Below the pieces are notes generated by a model, which worked only from the letters and a program-made list of their open reading frames with translations, had not been told where the DNA came from and ran no database searches. A DNA stretch of 48,451 nucleotides from Gemmatimonadota bacterium (GTDB lineage Bacteria > Latescibacterota > UBA2968 > UBA8231): positions 1 to 48,451 of the forward strand of contig JABJJN010000010.1 in assembly GCA_018660835.1 (NCBI GenBank), given 5' to 3'. Shown in pieces: positions 1-6,894 of the stretch. Every line of letters starts with the position of its first letter. Position 1 is the stretch's first letter. Made by a program: the position numbers and the translations under genes.

Positions 1-462
1 GTCGAAGTCTTCCACACTCCAAAACAGGTATTTCGTCGTCACACCCAACTGCAAGTCGGATGTGATCGAATAACCAAGGGACACGAAGGCGCCATTCTCA
101 CTCATCAGATCAGAGCCGATGCGCTCGTAGCCCACACCCAGGGCCATCTTCTCACCCAGAGGCTGCGTGAAACTCGCCACATGCTGACCCAGATTGTCGC
201 CATCAATGCCCGAAAACAGCAGCGACACATTCGTGTAACCCAATTGACGACTATTGACCGTCGCAAGACCCGCGGGATTGGCAAACACGGCGTCCCCATT
301 GTCGGCTACGGCGACGTAGGCATTGCCCAGAGCGGACGAGCGTGCGCTCGAACCAAGACTCTGGATATTCACTATGGCCCCGGCATCGGTCGCCGTCAGG
401 CAGATCACAGCAGGAAGAGCGATGGACAACAGGAGTGCGATGAGTCCGGAACGCGTGCGCAT
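1..462 (-). CDS. PorV/PorQ-like outer-membrane barrel protein, N-terminal part (cut by window edge)
   Basis: From an ATG at 462, 154 codons stay open to the window edge, so the C-terminal part is missing. GGAGAA lies 5 bases before the ATG. Residues 1-29 look like a signal peptide (MRTRSG start, long hydrophobic core, cleavage near DAGA). The mature protein begins with SSALGNAYVAVADNGDAVF followed by ANPAGLA, the opening signature of the PorV/PorQ/UPF0164 family of FadL-like barrels, then short amphipathic strands such as MALGVGYERIG and LQLGVTTKYLFW. In Bacteroidota PorV carries type IX secretion cargo to the cell surface; most relatives in other phyla have no tested role. It lies 47 bases downstream of the lipoprotein gene at 510-1262 and is probably co-transcribed with it. 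Membership of the family is fairly sure; a role in secretion is inference from the FlgD-tailed proteins nearby. Confidence 0.8.
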   Translation of the reverse strand, partial: MRTRSGLIALLLSIALPAVICLTATDAGAIVNIQSLGSSARSSALGNAYVAVADNGDAVFANPAGLATVNSRQLGYTNVSLLFSGIDGDNLGQHVASFTQPLGEKMALGVGYERIGSDLMSENGAFVSLGYSITSDLQLGVTTKYLFWSVEDFD

Positions 463-509
463 TGGGCTTCTCCAGCCGTGCCAGGCACGGTTGAAAAGGG
501 TGATTGTCT

Positions 510-1262
510 TCAGTCCGTTTCCAACGCCAGGCGACCGTCGCGAAAGAGGCGTCCAGTCTCGCGGCGAAAACGGTATGTCAACTCCGCCGTTTCCTGCGGC
601 TCACTTCGGTGATCGAACCGCAATACGGCATTCAGTACCTGCACGCTGACTTCCTTCACGTCGTGGTGCAGGGCTGGAAAGACGAGGTATCCTTCGGCCG
701 TCTGGCCGTCGAAGACCTCTTCATTCCTGAACAACGTCCGCCTCAGGATGTCGAGACGCTCCTGGTAGCGGGCATACTCACTACCGCGAAACCCGGTCGC
801 GTACGCGCGGTAGTAGCTATCGAGTTGCTGGAGGCTCAGGCTCCAGGACTGTCGCCCACCGGGCGTTTCAATGACCACGCGCGCGGGGTCGACCTTGACC
901 TTCGGGAAGCCCTCATTGGCCACTCGAAGGTGAAAAATCGTGAATCTTGCTCGCTCGGCGTCACCATCCCAGAATCTTGTATCGCCGAAGGTGTACGGGT
1001 TCGTCGATTCCGGACCGGCATCAGAATGGCTGGCAAACTGTTGGTTCAGTTCCCTGTCGGTGACGGCACGCATTTGAATCAGCAGGTCGCCACGCTCGAA
1101 GATGACGAGCCCCTCATGATTCACCTGCATGTCAGCCCGCTGCTGTGAGGCAGGCGCTAAGGGACCGGCGTAATGATAGTAACCACACCCCCCGTAGATC
1201 AACAGAAATCCACAGGCCGCGATCAGAACGCATGCCCGGGCGATGGGTGGGTGGGCCTTCAT
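510..1262 (-). CDS. Uncharacterised lipoprotein, paralogue of the protein at 12395-13150
   Basis: 250 residues. The N-terminus has a basic start and a hydrophobic stretch with two possible lipobox cysteines: Cys17 (IAAC) and Cys26 (IYGGC). The second fits signal-peptide length better although Tyr at -3 is unusual. I do not recognise a named domain. It is clearly homologous along its length to the 250-residue lipoprotein at 12395-13150: both carry a D/E-ELN-Q/R-QFA block followed by GP-x-S-x-NPYTFG, then ILRRT-L/M-F, then GYLVF and RFD near the end. The predicted mature part is soluble and beta-rich, so a periplasmic or surface lipoprotein is likely. It precedes the PorV-like gene by 47 bases, while its paralogue follows a large barrel gene by 10 bases, so both copies are tied to an outer-membrane protein gene. 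A promoter and a leader hairpin lie just upstream (1284-1347). Confidence 0.85.
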   Translation of the reverse strand: MKAHPPIARACVLIAACGFLLIYGGCGYYHYAGPLAPASQQRADMQVNHEGLVIFERGDLLIQMRAVTDRELNQQFASHSDAGPESTNPYTFGDTRFWDGDAERARFTIFHLRVANEGFPKVKVDPARVVIETPGGRQSWSLSLQQLDSYYRAYATGFRGSEYARYQERLDILRRTLFRNEEVFDGQTAEGYLVFPALHHDVKEVSVQVLNAVLRFDHRSEPQETAELTYRFRRETGRLFRDGRLALETD

Positions 1263-1283
1263 GACGCGCTGCGACTCCCCGAC

Positions 1284-1307
1284 GGCAGCTCATGATCTTG
1301 AGCTGCC
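1284..1307 (-). other. Leader hairpin before lipoprotein gene
   Basis: GGCAGCTCA at 1284-1292 pairs perfectly with TGAGCTGCC at 1299-1307 across a 6-base loop. It sits between the predicted transcription start (about 1312) and the ribosome-binding site CTCCCC (read GGGGAG on the minus strand, 1275-1280) of the lipoprotein gene. No T-run follows, so it is not a classical terminator. It could stabilise the mRNA 5' end or modulate translation. Confidence 0.5.
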
Positions 1308-1318
1308 CGGCTGAAGAA

Positions 1319-1347
1319 ATTATGTAACATATACCAGTATTCCCCAA
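1319..1347 (-). promoter_or_regulatory. Sigma70-type promoter for lipoprotein/PorV-like pair
   Basis: On the minus strand TTGGGG (1347-1342) and CATAAT (1324-1319) are separated by exactly 17 bases; the -10 matches consensus at 5 of 6 positions and the -35 at 3 of 6. The stretch is AT-rich compared with its surroundings and lies directly upstream of the lipoprotein gene starting at 1262, after the stop of the preceding CBM9-like gene at 1356. The position is good; the weak -35 limits confidence. Confidence 0.45.
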
Positions 1348-1355
1348 TATAGTAG

Positions 1356-2264
1356 CTAGCGGGGTGCGAAGGAAGCCTTGATTCTCGCCCACGAATTCGG
1401 CGTCACTGCGGTAGGCTGAAAACGGTCCTCCAACGCGGCCAGACGCAGGTCGGTGAAGCGCTCCGATAGGCGAAAGGCGTTCTGCCCTCCGGACAGCGAC
1501 CACTTGGCGTCGAACACCTCCGACCGGGTGTCGTAGTCGGAAAACTCGAGATTGAAGCCGATGACCTCACCGTCACGCAGATCGTGCGATCGACTCAGAA
1601 AGTCGGCGGTCACATTGACGAGGTCGAAGGGGGTCGCAGAAAACTCGTAGGTCACTGTTCCCGCCCCCCCTGGTTCACCGACGAAACGAACCGCAGCCTC
1701 ACTGTGCGCCCCCTGCTCGAGGGCATACCAACTGGCCGCCGAGAAGTTGACGAGGCTGATGCCGTCCGGGTGCGGCCCGGCGAGCACGAAGTGGCTGGCC
1801 GTGCTGCCGTTGGCGGCGAATTGCTCCTGCAGGCTGAGATCGGAGAAGTCGGCATACTGGCCGCCCGAATGGTCGGGGTCAAGAAAGATCTCCAGGTCAT
1901 CGTCCTGGAAAATCCGCGCCGCCGAGCCCGCGGGGCGATCAACCTGATGGATATCGTCGCGTACCCGGGCGGCAACGTAGAGACGGTTATCACTGTCGTT
2001 CCAGCCGACCCAGACCTCAGCGTCCAGATCGAGCGCGTCTGCCGGGCTGCCAGCCACCAGGTCGGTGAAGTCGGCCAGGGTGAGCCCGGGGCCGGCGAGC
2101 CCCCAATCGGCCAGGTCACCGTCGACGACGGGAGTGAGCCCGTCCGGGAACTGGAATGCCTCGATCGTGATGCCCGAGGGTAGGTGAGCCCTAGCCGCCG
2201 TACTGGCGACGATGTCGAGGGAAACGACGACGAGGGTGACGGCGATGAGTCTTCGAGTGAGCAC
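1356..2264 (-). CDS. Secreted CBM9-like (carbohydrate-binding family 9-type) protein
   Basis: 302 residues from a GTG at 2264; no strong ribosome-binding site is visible, so the start is provisional. A signal peptide covers about residues 1-27 (cleavage near ARA-HLP). The mature part is one CBM9/DOMON-like beta-sandwich: VDGDLADW near residue 48, then a DLDAEVWVGWNDSDNRLYVA stretch, a V-x-DD turn and DDDLEIFLDPDHSGG around residues 120-134. This family binds sugars or haem, or serves as a structural module; the ligand here is unknown. It shares architecture and length with the protein at 22162-23064, and both end in a short tail of the form S-W-G/A-R-I-K-A-S-L/F. It is divergent from the giant secreted protein at 2682. 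Expected location is the periplasm or cell surface. Confidence 0.8.
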   Translation of the reverse strand: MLTRRLIAVTLVVVSLDIVASTAARAHLPSGITIEAFQFPDGLTPVVDGDLADWGLAGPGLTLADFTDLVAGSPADALDLDAEVWVGWNDSDNRLYVAARVRDDIHQVDRPAGSAARIFQDDDLEIFLDPDHSGGQYADFSDLSLQEQFAANGSTASHFVLAGPHPDGISLVNFSAASWYALEQGAHSEAAVRFVGEPGGAGTVTYEFSATPFDLVNVTADFLSRSHDLRDGEVIGFNLEFSDYDTRSEVFDAKWSLSGGQNAFRLSERFTDLRLAALEDRFQPTAVTPNSWARIKASFAPR

Positions 2265-2681
2265 GGCCCGACGATACTTCGGTCACGGGTGCGTGTCAAA
2301 CTTGTCGGATGGGTGTCAACGAAATTCTTCACCAGCTCTGTCAGCCGCGGCACCACTCGGGGACGCGAGCCCGCTGAGGGTAGCTGTACGAGGGCTGCAG
2401 GCATATGCAGCCGGGTACGTGAATCCTGCGTAATGTTTCGACCGACCCTTTGCTACACTGCGGGTCGGGCATCACAGGGCAGGCACAAGCAGGTTGAACA
2501 TGGCCCGCGTTCGACTTATCTTATAGGCGGAATTTCAGGCGATGCTTACGGCCGGCGCTCACACGTCCCGTGAGCCAGATCGTATAGGCCTTAGGGTTCC
2601 AAAGAACATCTCCTCAGAGGGGCGGTTGCATACCGGCCCCGGTCGCCCTTCTCGGTGCCCACACCTCAGGGAGTCCCTGGC
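2265..2681. other. Divergent intergenic region
   Basis: 417 bases lie between the divergently transcribed CBM9-like gene and the giant secreted protein gene. It contains an inverted repeat GGCTGCA (2393-2399) / TGCAGCC (2406-2412), a candidate plus-strand promoter (2494-2522), and CAGGGA-g-TCCCTG (about 2667-2679) overlapping the ribosome-binding site of the next gene. No convincing small gene or structured RNA was seen. Confidence 0.5.
2494..2522 (+). promoter_or_regulatory. Candidate promoter for giant surface protein gene
   Basis: TTGAAC (2494-2499) and TATCTT (2517-2522) are 17 bases apart; each matches the sigma70 consensus at 4 of 6 positions. This would give a leader of about 150 bases before the ATG at 2682. 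It is a visual match only; the region also contains other AT-rich candidates. Confidence 0.35.
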
Positions 2682-5240
2682 ATGACCATGACAAGGCTAT
2701 TGGTGCTGGCGTGTTGCGCCGCATTTCTGACTGACGCACACGCCGAGATCCAGAGTTGGCGCGTTGGTGACGACGCACATCCGTGGACCCTGCGCCCGGT
2801 TACGGGCCGCCTCGACCTGGGCCGCAGTTGGGCCGTCGAGTTGATCGCCGACGACGACGGCGATGGCCTGATCGACGAAGATCCCGTCGAATTGATCGAT
2901 AACGATGGCGATGGAACGATCAACGAAGATCCACCGGACGGGAAGGACAACGATATCGATGGACTCATCGACGAAGACGGTCCTGACGAGCAGATCGACA
3001 ATGACGGTGACGGGCAGCTCAACGAGGACGGACGCTACAGCCAGTTCGACGACGACTGGGACGGGCTGCTCAACGAAGATCCCATCAACGGTGTCGACGA
3101 CGACGGCGACGGACTCATCGACGAGGACCCGCCGCAACCCGAGCACGGCGGCGGCACAACCACGTGGATCCGGCCCATACTCCTGGATGAGAACCACAAC
3201 TTGGCCTACATGCTCAACCAGCGCTTCAAGGCCGGTGAGTTCGGTGGCCTCGTGCCCGGCGTCGACCAGGTCCAAGATCCCTTCATGGTGGTGCCGAGCG
3301 AGTTTGGCTTCCGCCGCGAGAGTGCCGATCCCATTTCGGGCCACTACTGGGCAGTTGCCGGCACGATTCCCCGCGTCGACTCTGAGAAGGGCGTCGACGG
3401 CAACCTGACCACGGCCTTCACCGCGACCAAGTCCGGTCGCGGCGGTCTCGGCGTGAATCTTAAAGGCTTCTTCTATATCGATCGCATCGTCTTCCGCCCG
3501 CGGCCGACGTTGCCCGGCGGCACCATCGCCAACTACTACATCCAATACGGCGACGAGACCTCGATCAACGTCTCACGCGAATCCATCCAGGTGCCCAGAG
3601 TCCTTGTTTCACCAACCCGCGACCAGCTCAATCCGGTGATCAAGGACCTCCGCTTCGACCCATCCTTTGTCGCCGGCCGCATCGACCTCATCTCCATCGA
3701 CCCCGAGGGCAAGCTGAGCCAGACCGGCGAGCTCGGTTACTTCGGCGACGGCTATGCCATCGACGCGATCTATACATCTGCCATCATCGACGTGGGTACC
3801 CCCACACCGCGTGTTCGCCGCTACGACCGCGAGATCGAGCAGTTCTCCGGTTCAGCCCGCGCAGCACTTGAGGGCCAGTTTCCCCCGGATGTCGCGGGTC
3901 GTGTGGTCAACTGGGGCAAGGTGCGCTGGCGCGGCAGCCGCGACGACTCAGACGGTGATGTGCGCATCCAGTTCCGCGTCGGTAACAGCCTCGATACACA
4001 CGTGTATTCCCGCTTTCTGGGGCCAGGCCTGACTGACACGAATGACGAAAACGGCGACCTCCTCGACCTGTTCTCCTGGAGCAAGCTCGCCGAGGGCCGC
4101 GTCCCCGAGCGAGAGCTTCAGTACAATGAATTGGGCGCTGATATCGGTGATGACGGTGAGTTGGGTTGGAGCTTTTGGTCGGCGCCCTTCCAACTCGCAG
4201 ACGGCAATGTCGAGGGCCTGCCCGAGTCCGAATGGGCGAGCAGCGGCGTTCCGCTGCCGCTACCGGGAGGGACTCGTTACATCCAGTTCCGCATTTTCTT
4301 CGACAGTGAGCAGCACAGCGCGGGACTGCTCGACTTTATCGAGTTCGATTACGATACACCCCTGACATCTGGTGGCGTGCTGACGGAGATCTTCCCGGCG
4401 CGGGTACCGTTGGGAGAAGAGTCCTCCTTCAATTACTTCATCCGGCCGAGGTTCGGCTCGGAAGATCCGACCTCCTTCAACCGTATAGAGATCGCCGTGC
4501 CCAGCATCGCCACCCGCATCGACACCCTACGCGTCGATGGCCAGGATTGGGTGGAAATCCCCAGGACGGATGAGGCTGATCCGTTGCTGAGCGTGAACCC
4601 GACGCGGTTTGCGCCGGCAGCTGGCAGCGCCGACAGTCTTGGCCAGTTCGCCCAGGCAGTGGCCGTCGACCCCGGCACGAACTCGCCCTCACTGATGATC
4701 AAGTTGCCCAGAATGGGCACGGAGCACTTCCGGCTTGACCAGAACATCGAAGTCGTCTTCAGGTCCACCTTGTTCCGCGGCTCCAAGGAGTTCACGAGCG
4801 AGGTGTGGAACGACGATGTGGTGGACCCCAGTCTGACGATCCCGCAACCGGCCGAAGGCGGTGATGCCACACCCGACGTAGCCACGAATTCCGTGCTCGT
4901 CGTCGTCGACGACATCGCTTCGATAACCAACGCCCCTGATATCACGCCAAACCCCTTCACGCCCAACGGCGACGGCATCAACGACGTGGTCACCTTCGGC
5001 TTCGACTTGTTCTTGCTCCTCGAGAACGTGGACGTTGAACTCGGTATCTACGACCTGTCCGGCCGCCGTGTCAGAGACCTGCAGAACGCGAGGTCCACCG
5101 CTGGGCGCCAGGGCATTGAATGGGACGGCCTCGACGCCGCCGGCAAGCTCGTGCCGCCTGGTTTGTATATCTATCGTCTCGTCATCGGCTCCGATGACAC
5201 TTCTTCTGAGCGAGTTGGTACCGTGTCGCTCGCCTATTGA
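2682..5240 (+). CDS. Giant secreted protein with Asp-rich calcium-type repeats and FlgD-like C-terminal domain
   Basis: 852 residues from the ATG at 2682, chosen because AGGGAG lies 8 bases upstream; an in-frame GTG at 2655 and an ATG at 2688 are alternatives. A signal peptide (residues 1-21, ending DAHA) is followed by six copies of an Asp-rich motif of the form DNDGDGxINEDP (residues about 57-150), then a discoidin-like segment (VDGNLTTAF and FYIDRIVFRP) and beta-rich sequence. The last 90 residues are a FlgD-type Ig domain: ITPNPFTPNGDGINDVV, then IYDLSGRRV, WDGLDAAG, VPPGLYIYRL and a final VSLAY. This C-terminal form is used as a sorting domain in type IX secretion and is also common in other FCB phyla. 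Two paralogues lie at 16035-19301 and 19481-21958. It is predicted to be surface-attached and calcium-stabilised; its function is unknown. A strong terminator follows. Confidence 0.85.
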   Translation: MTMTRLLVLACCAAFLTDAHAEIQSWRVGDDAHPWTLRPVTGRLDLGRSWAVELIADDDGDGLIDEDPVELIDNDGDGTINEDPPDGKDNDIDGLIDEDGPDEQIDNDGDGQLNEDGRYSQFDDDWDGLLNEDPINGVDDDGDGLIDEDPPQPEHGGGTTTWIRPILLDENHNLAYMLNQRFKAGEFGGLVPGVDQVQDPFMVVPSEFGFRRESADPISGHYWAVAGTIPRVDSEKGVDGNLTTAFTATKSGRGGLGVNLKGFFYIDRIVFRPRPTLPGGTIANYYIQYGDETSINVSRESIQVPRVLVSPTRDQLNPVIKDLRFDPSFVAGRIDLISIDPEGKLSQTGELGYFGDGYAIDAIYTSAIIDVGTPTPRVRRYDREIEQFSGSARAALEGQFPPDVAGRVVNWGKVRWRGSRDDSDGDVRIQFRVGNSLDTHVYSRFLGPGLTDTNDENGDLLDLFSWSKLAEGRVPERELQYNELGADIGDDGELGWSFWSAPFQLADGNVEGLPESEWASSGVPLPLPGGTRYIQFRIFFDSEQHSAGLLDFIEFDYDTPLTSGGVLTEIFPARVPLGEESSFNYFIRPRFGSEDPTSFNRIEIAVPSIATRIDTLRVDGQDWVEIPRTDEADPLLSVNPTRFAPAAGSADSLGQFAQAVAVDPGTNSPSLMIKLPRMGTEHFRLDQNIEVVFRSTLFRGSKEFTSEVWNDDVVDPSLTIPQPAEGGDATPDVATNSVLVVVDDIASITNAPDITPNPFTPNGDGINDVVTFGFDLFLLLENVDVELGIYDLSGRRVRDLQNARSTAGRQGIEWDGLDAAGKLVPPGLYIYRLVIGSDDTSSERVGTVSLAY
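2850..3131 (+). repeat. Six tandem Asp-rich (thrombospondin type 3 / EF-loop-like) repeats
   Basis: The encoded protein has six units: DDDGDGLIDEDP, DNDGDGTINEDP, DNDIDGLIDEDG, DNDGDGQLNEDG, DDDWDGLLNEDP and DDDGDGLIDEDP, spaced 16-17 residues apart. The DxDxDG spacing is that of calcium-binding loops in thrombospondin type 3 and dockerin modules. The same unit occurs twice in the paralogue at 16035-19301, and related repeats occur in the barrel at 42654-44336. Calcium binding is inferred from the motif. Confidence 0.8.
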
Positions 5241-5264
5241 TCTCGCCCGTCGGGCGCATCGACG

Positions 5265-5310
5265 ACAAAGAGGGGCGGGCCTACGGCTCCGTCCCTCTTT
5301 GTCTTTCTGG
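5265..5310 (+). terminator. Rho-independent terminator of giant surface protein gene
   Basis: ACAAAGAGGGGCGGG (5265-5279) pairs with TCCGTCCCTCTTTGT (5288-5302) over 15 bp including two G-U pairs, with an 8-base loop, followed by CTTTCTGG. It begins 24 bases after the stop codon at 5240. The downstream T-run is short but the stem is very strong. Confidence 0.75.
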
Positions 5311-5377
5311 CCCCCCCGCCACGACATGACCCATGCCGCATTCACCCTACTTCGCGCGCCCGTCGTTGGCTAGATAG

Positions 5378-6880
5378 ATGCGCCTTCCCTACGCCTGCCT
5401 TACCGCGATGTGCGCGTTTCTCTGTGGCTGCGCGCCCGATGATCCTCAGGAGGGCACTAAGCAAGAACTCCTGGTGCGTGCCGGCCGCTCCTTGATGGCA
5501 GAGGGACGATACGATTCAGCGCGGATCTCCTTTCAACAAGCACTACGCCTAGACTCGCTGGACGCCGAGGCCCACTTCGGCCTGGGCAATCTCGATGCCA
5601 GACTCGGACGCCTGGAGGGGGCGCTGCGAGCATACAGGGCGACGATAGCCGCCGACCCGGCACACCGTCGCGCCCGCCACAACCTGGCGGTGACCGAAGC
5701 CGATCTTGGCCGGCTGCCCTTGGCCGTCGAATTGCTCGAACAGATGCCGGCCTATGCGCCAGCGCTGAGGACACTGCCCCTGTTCTACGCCAAGCAGGGC
5801 CGCTACGACCTGGTAGAAAAGACGTTGCTCGCGGCGCTGGACGCAGGCGGTGACCACGTCGATGTACGGCAGCAGCTCGGTCAGCTGTATCTGCGCCAGG
5901 GCCGCTACGCCGAAGCAGAGGCTCAGCTCGAAGGCGCCCTGGCGTTGGATTCGGGTAGGGTCGAGACGCACCGTCTCGTAGGGCTCTGCCATCTCGCGCA
6001 GCGACGGTATGCAGAGGCCCTGGTTCTATTTGAGCGCGTCATCGCCGATGACCCCCTCCACATCGAAGCCCAGTACAACCTGGCTTCAGCCCTCTCGGCC
6101 CTTGGCCGCGTCGCCGACGCCGAACGTGCTTTGGAGCACTTCGAGACCCTCTCCGAGTACGCGGCCCAGATCGCCCGGCTGCGCCGTCAGGTCGACGTCA
6201 CGCCCGATCACGTCGAGACCCGTCTACAGCTGGCCCATCAATACCGGCAGCTCGGCCAGCTGGAATACGCCCTCACCCATTATCGTGCCGCTCACGAGGC
6301 TGATCCGGCTCACCTGCCAACCCTGATCCAGCTGAGTGGTCTGTTGCTCGAGCTCGGGAGATCGAATGAAGTCCTCGCCCTCTGCCAGCAAGGCATCCAC
6401 CGACATGCGGGAGATGAGCGTATCGGTGAGCTGTTCTTCGCCCGGGGACTCGTCCACTTACAGCGCAGCCAGTTTGCCCAGGCCCGTGCCGACTTCGAGC
6501 AGGCCTTGGACCTGGATCCATCCTCGGCACAGGCCTGGAACAACCTCGGCAATGCCCTGCTGGCCCTCGGTGAGACCGTACAAGCGCAGCGTGCCCTGGA
6601 AGCCGCCGCCAGCGCCGACCCGACCCTGGTCGATGCCCCCTACAACCTGGGTAGCCTGTTCCTGCAGCAGGGACAACTGGAGCAGGCACGTAGCGCTTAC
6701 CTGGCAGCCATCGCCGCCGACTCGACCTTCGCACGCACCTACTATGCTCTGGCTGCCGTATACGAGGCCCAGGGCGCGATCCCGCAGGCGCGCGAGAATT
6801 ATTTGATCTTCATCGAGCGCTGGCAGGGCGATCCGGGGTTCCTGCACCAGGCGCGCGCAAAGCTTGCCCAACTCCCGTGA
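5378..6880 (+). CDS. TPR-repeat lipoprotein
   Basis: 500 residues from ATG 5378; no clear ribosome-binding site is visible. The signal peptide ends in a lipobox LCGC with Cys18, so the protein is lipid-anchored. The rest is an almost unbroken array of tetratricopeptide repeats (about twelve units of 34 residues), recognisable by A-x-x-x-LG-x-x-G and the recurring D-P pairs, for example AQAWNNLGNALLALG and VDAPYNLGSLFLQQG. TPR solenoids are protein-binding scaffolds. The stop overlaps a GTG of the next frame and the following gene encodes an ASPIC/UnbV lipoprotein, a pairing seen repeatedly in Acidobacteriota and FCB relatives, so the two products probably work together at the membrane. The partner and process are unknown. 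Confidence 0.88.
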   Translation: MRLPYACLTAMCAFLCGCAPDDPQEGTKQELLVRAGRSLMAEGRYDSARISFQQALRLDSLDAEAHFGLGNLDARLGRLEGALRAYRATIAADPAHRRARHNLAVTEADLGRLPLAVELLEQMPAYAPALRTLPLFYAKQGRYDLVEKTLLAALDAGGDHVDVRQQLGQLYLRQGRYAEAEAQLEGALALDSGRVETHRLVGLCHLAQRRYAEALVLFERVIADDPLHIEAQYNLASALSALGRVADAERALEHFETLSEYAAQIARLRRQVDVTPDHVETRLQLAHQYRQLGQLEYALTHYRAAHEADPAHLPTLIQLSGLLLELGRSNEVLALCQQGIHRHAGDERIGELFFARGLVHLQRSQFAQARADFEQALDLDPSSAQAWNNLGNALLALGETVQAQRALEAAASADPTLVDAPYNLGSLFLQQGQLEQARSAYLAAIAADSTFARTYYALAAVYEAQGAIPQARENYLIFIERWQGDPGFLHQARAKLAQLP

Positions 6881-6894
6881 GTACGGACCCGACG

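Noticed and set aside
1..462. Definite type IX secretion PorV
   Set aside because: Only the N-terminal third is present and the family is broad, with most members outside T9SS; no SprA, PorU or GldK-N is seen.
2667..2679. CAGGGA-g-TCCCTG palindrome as operator
   Set aside because: It overlaps the ribosome-binding site and is only 6 bp per arm, so chance is a good explanation in GC-rich DNA.
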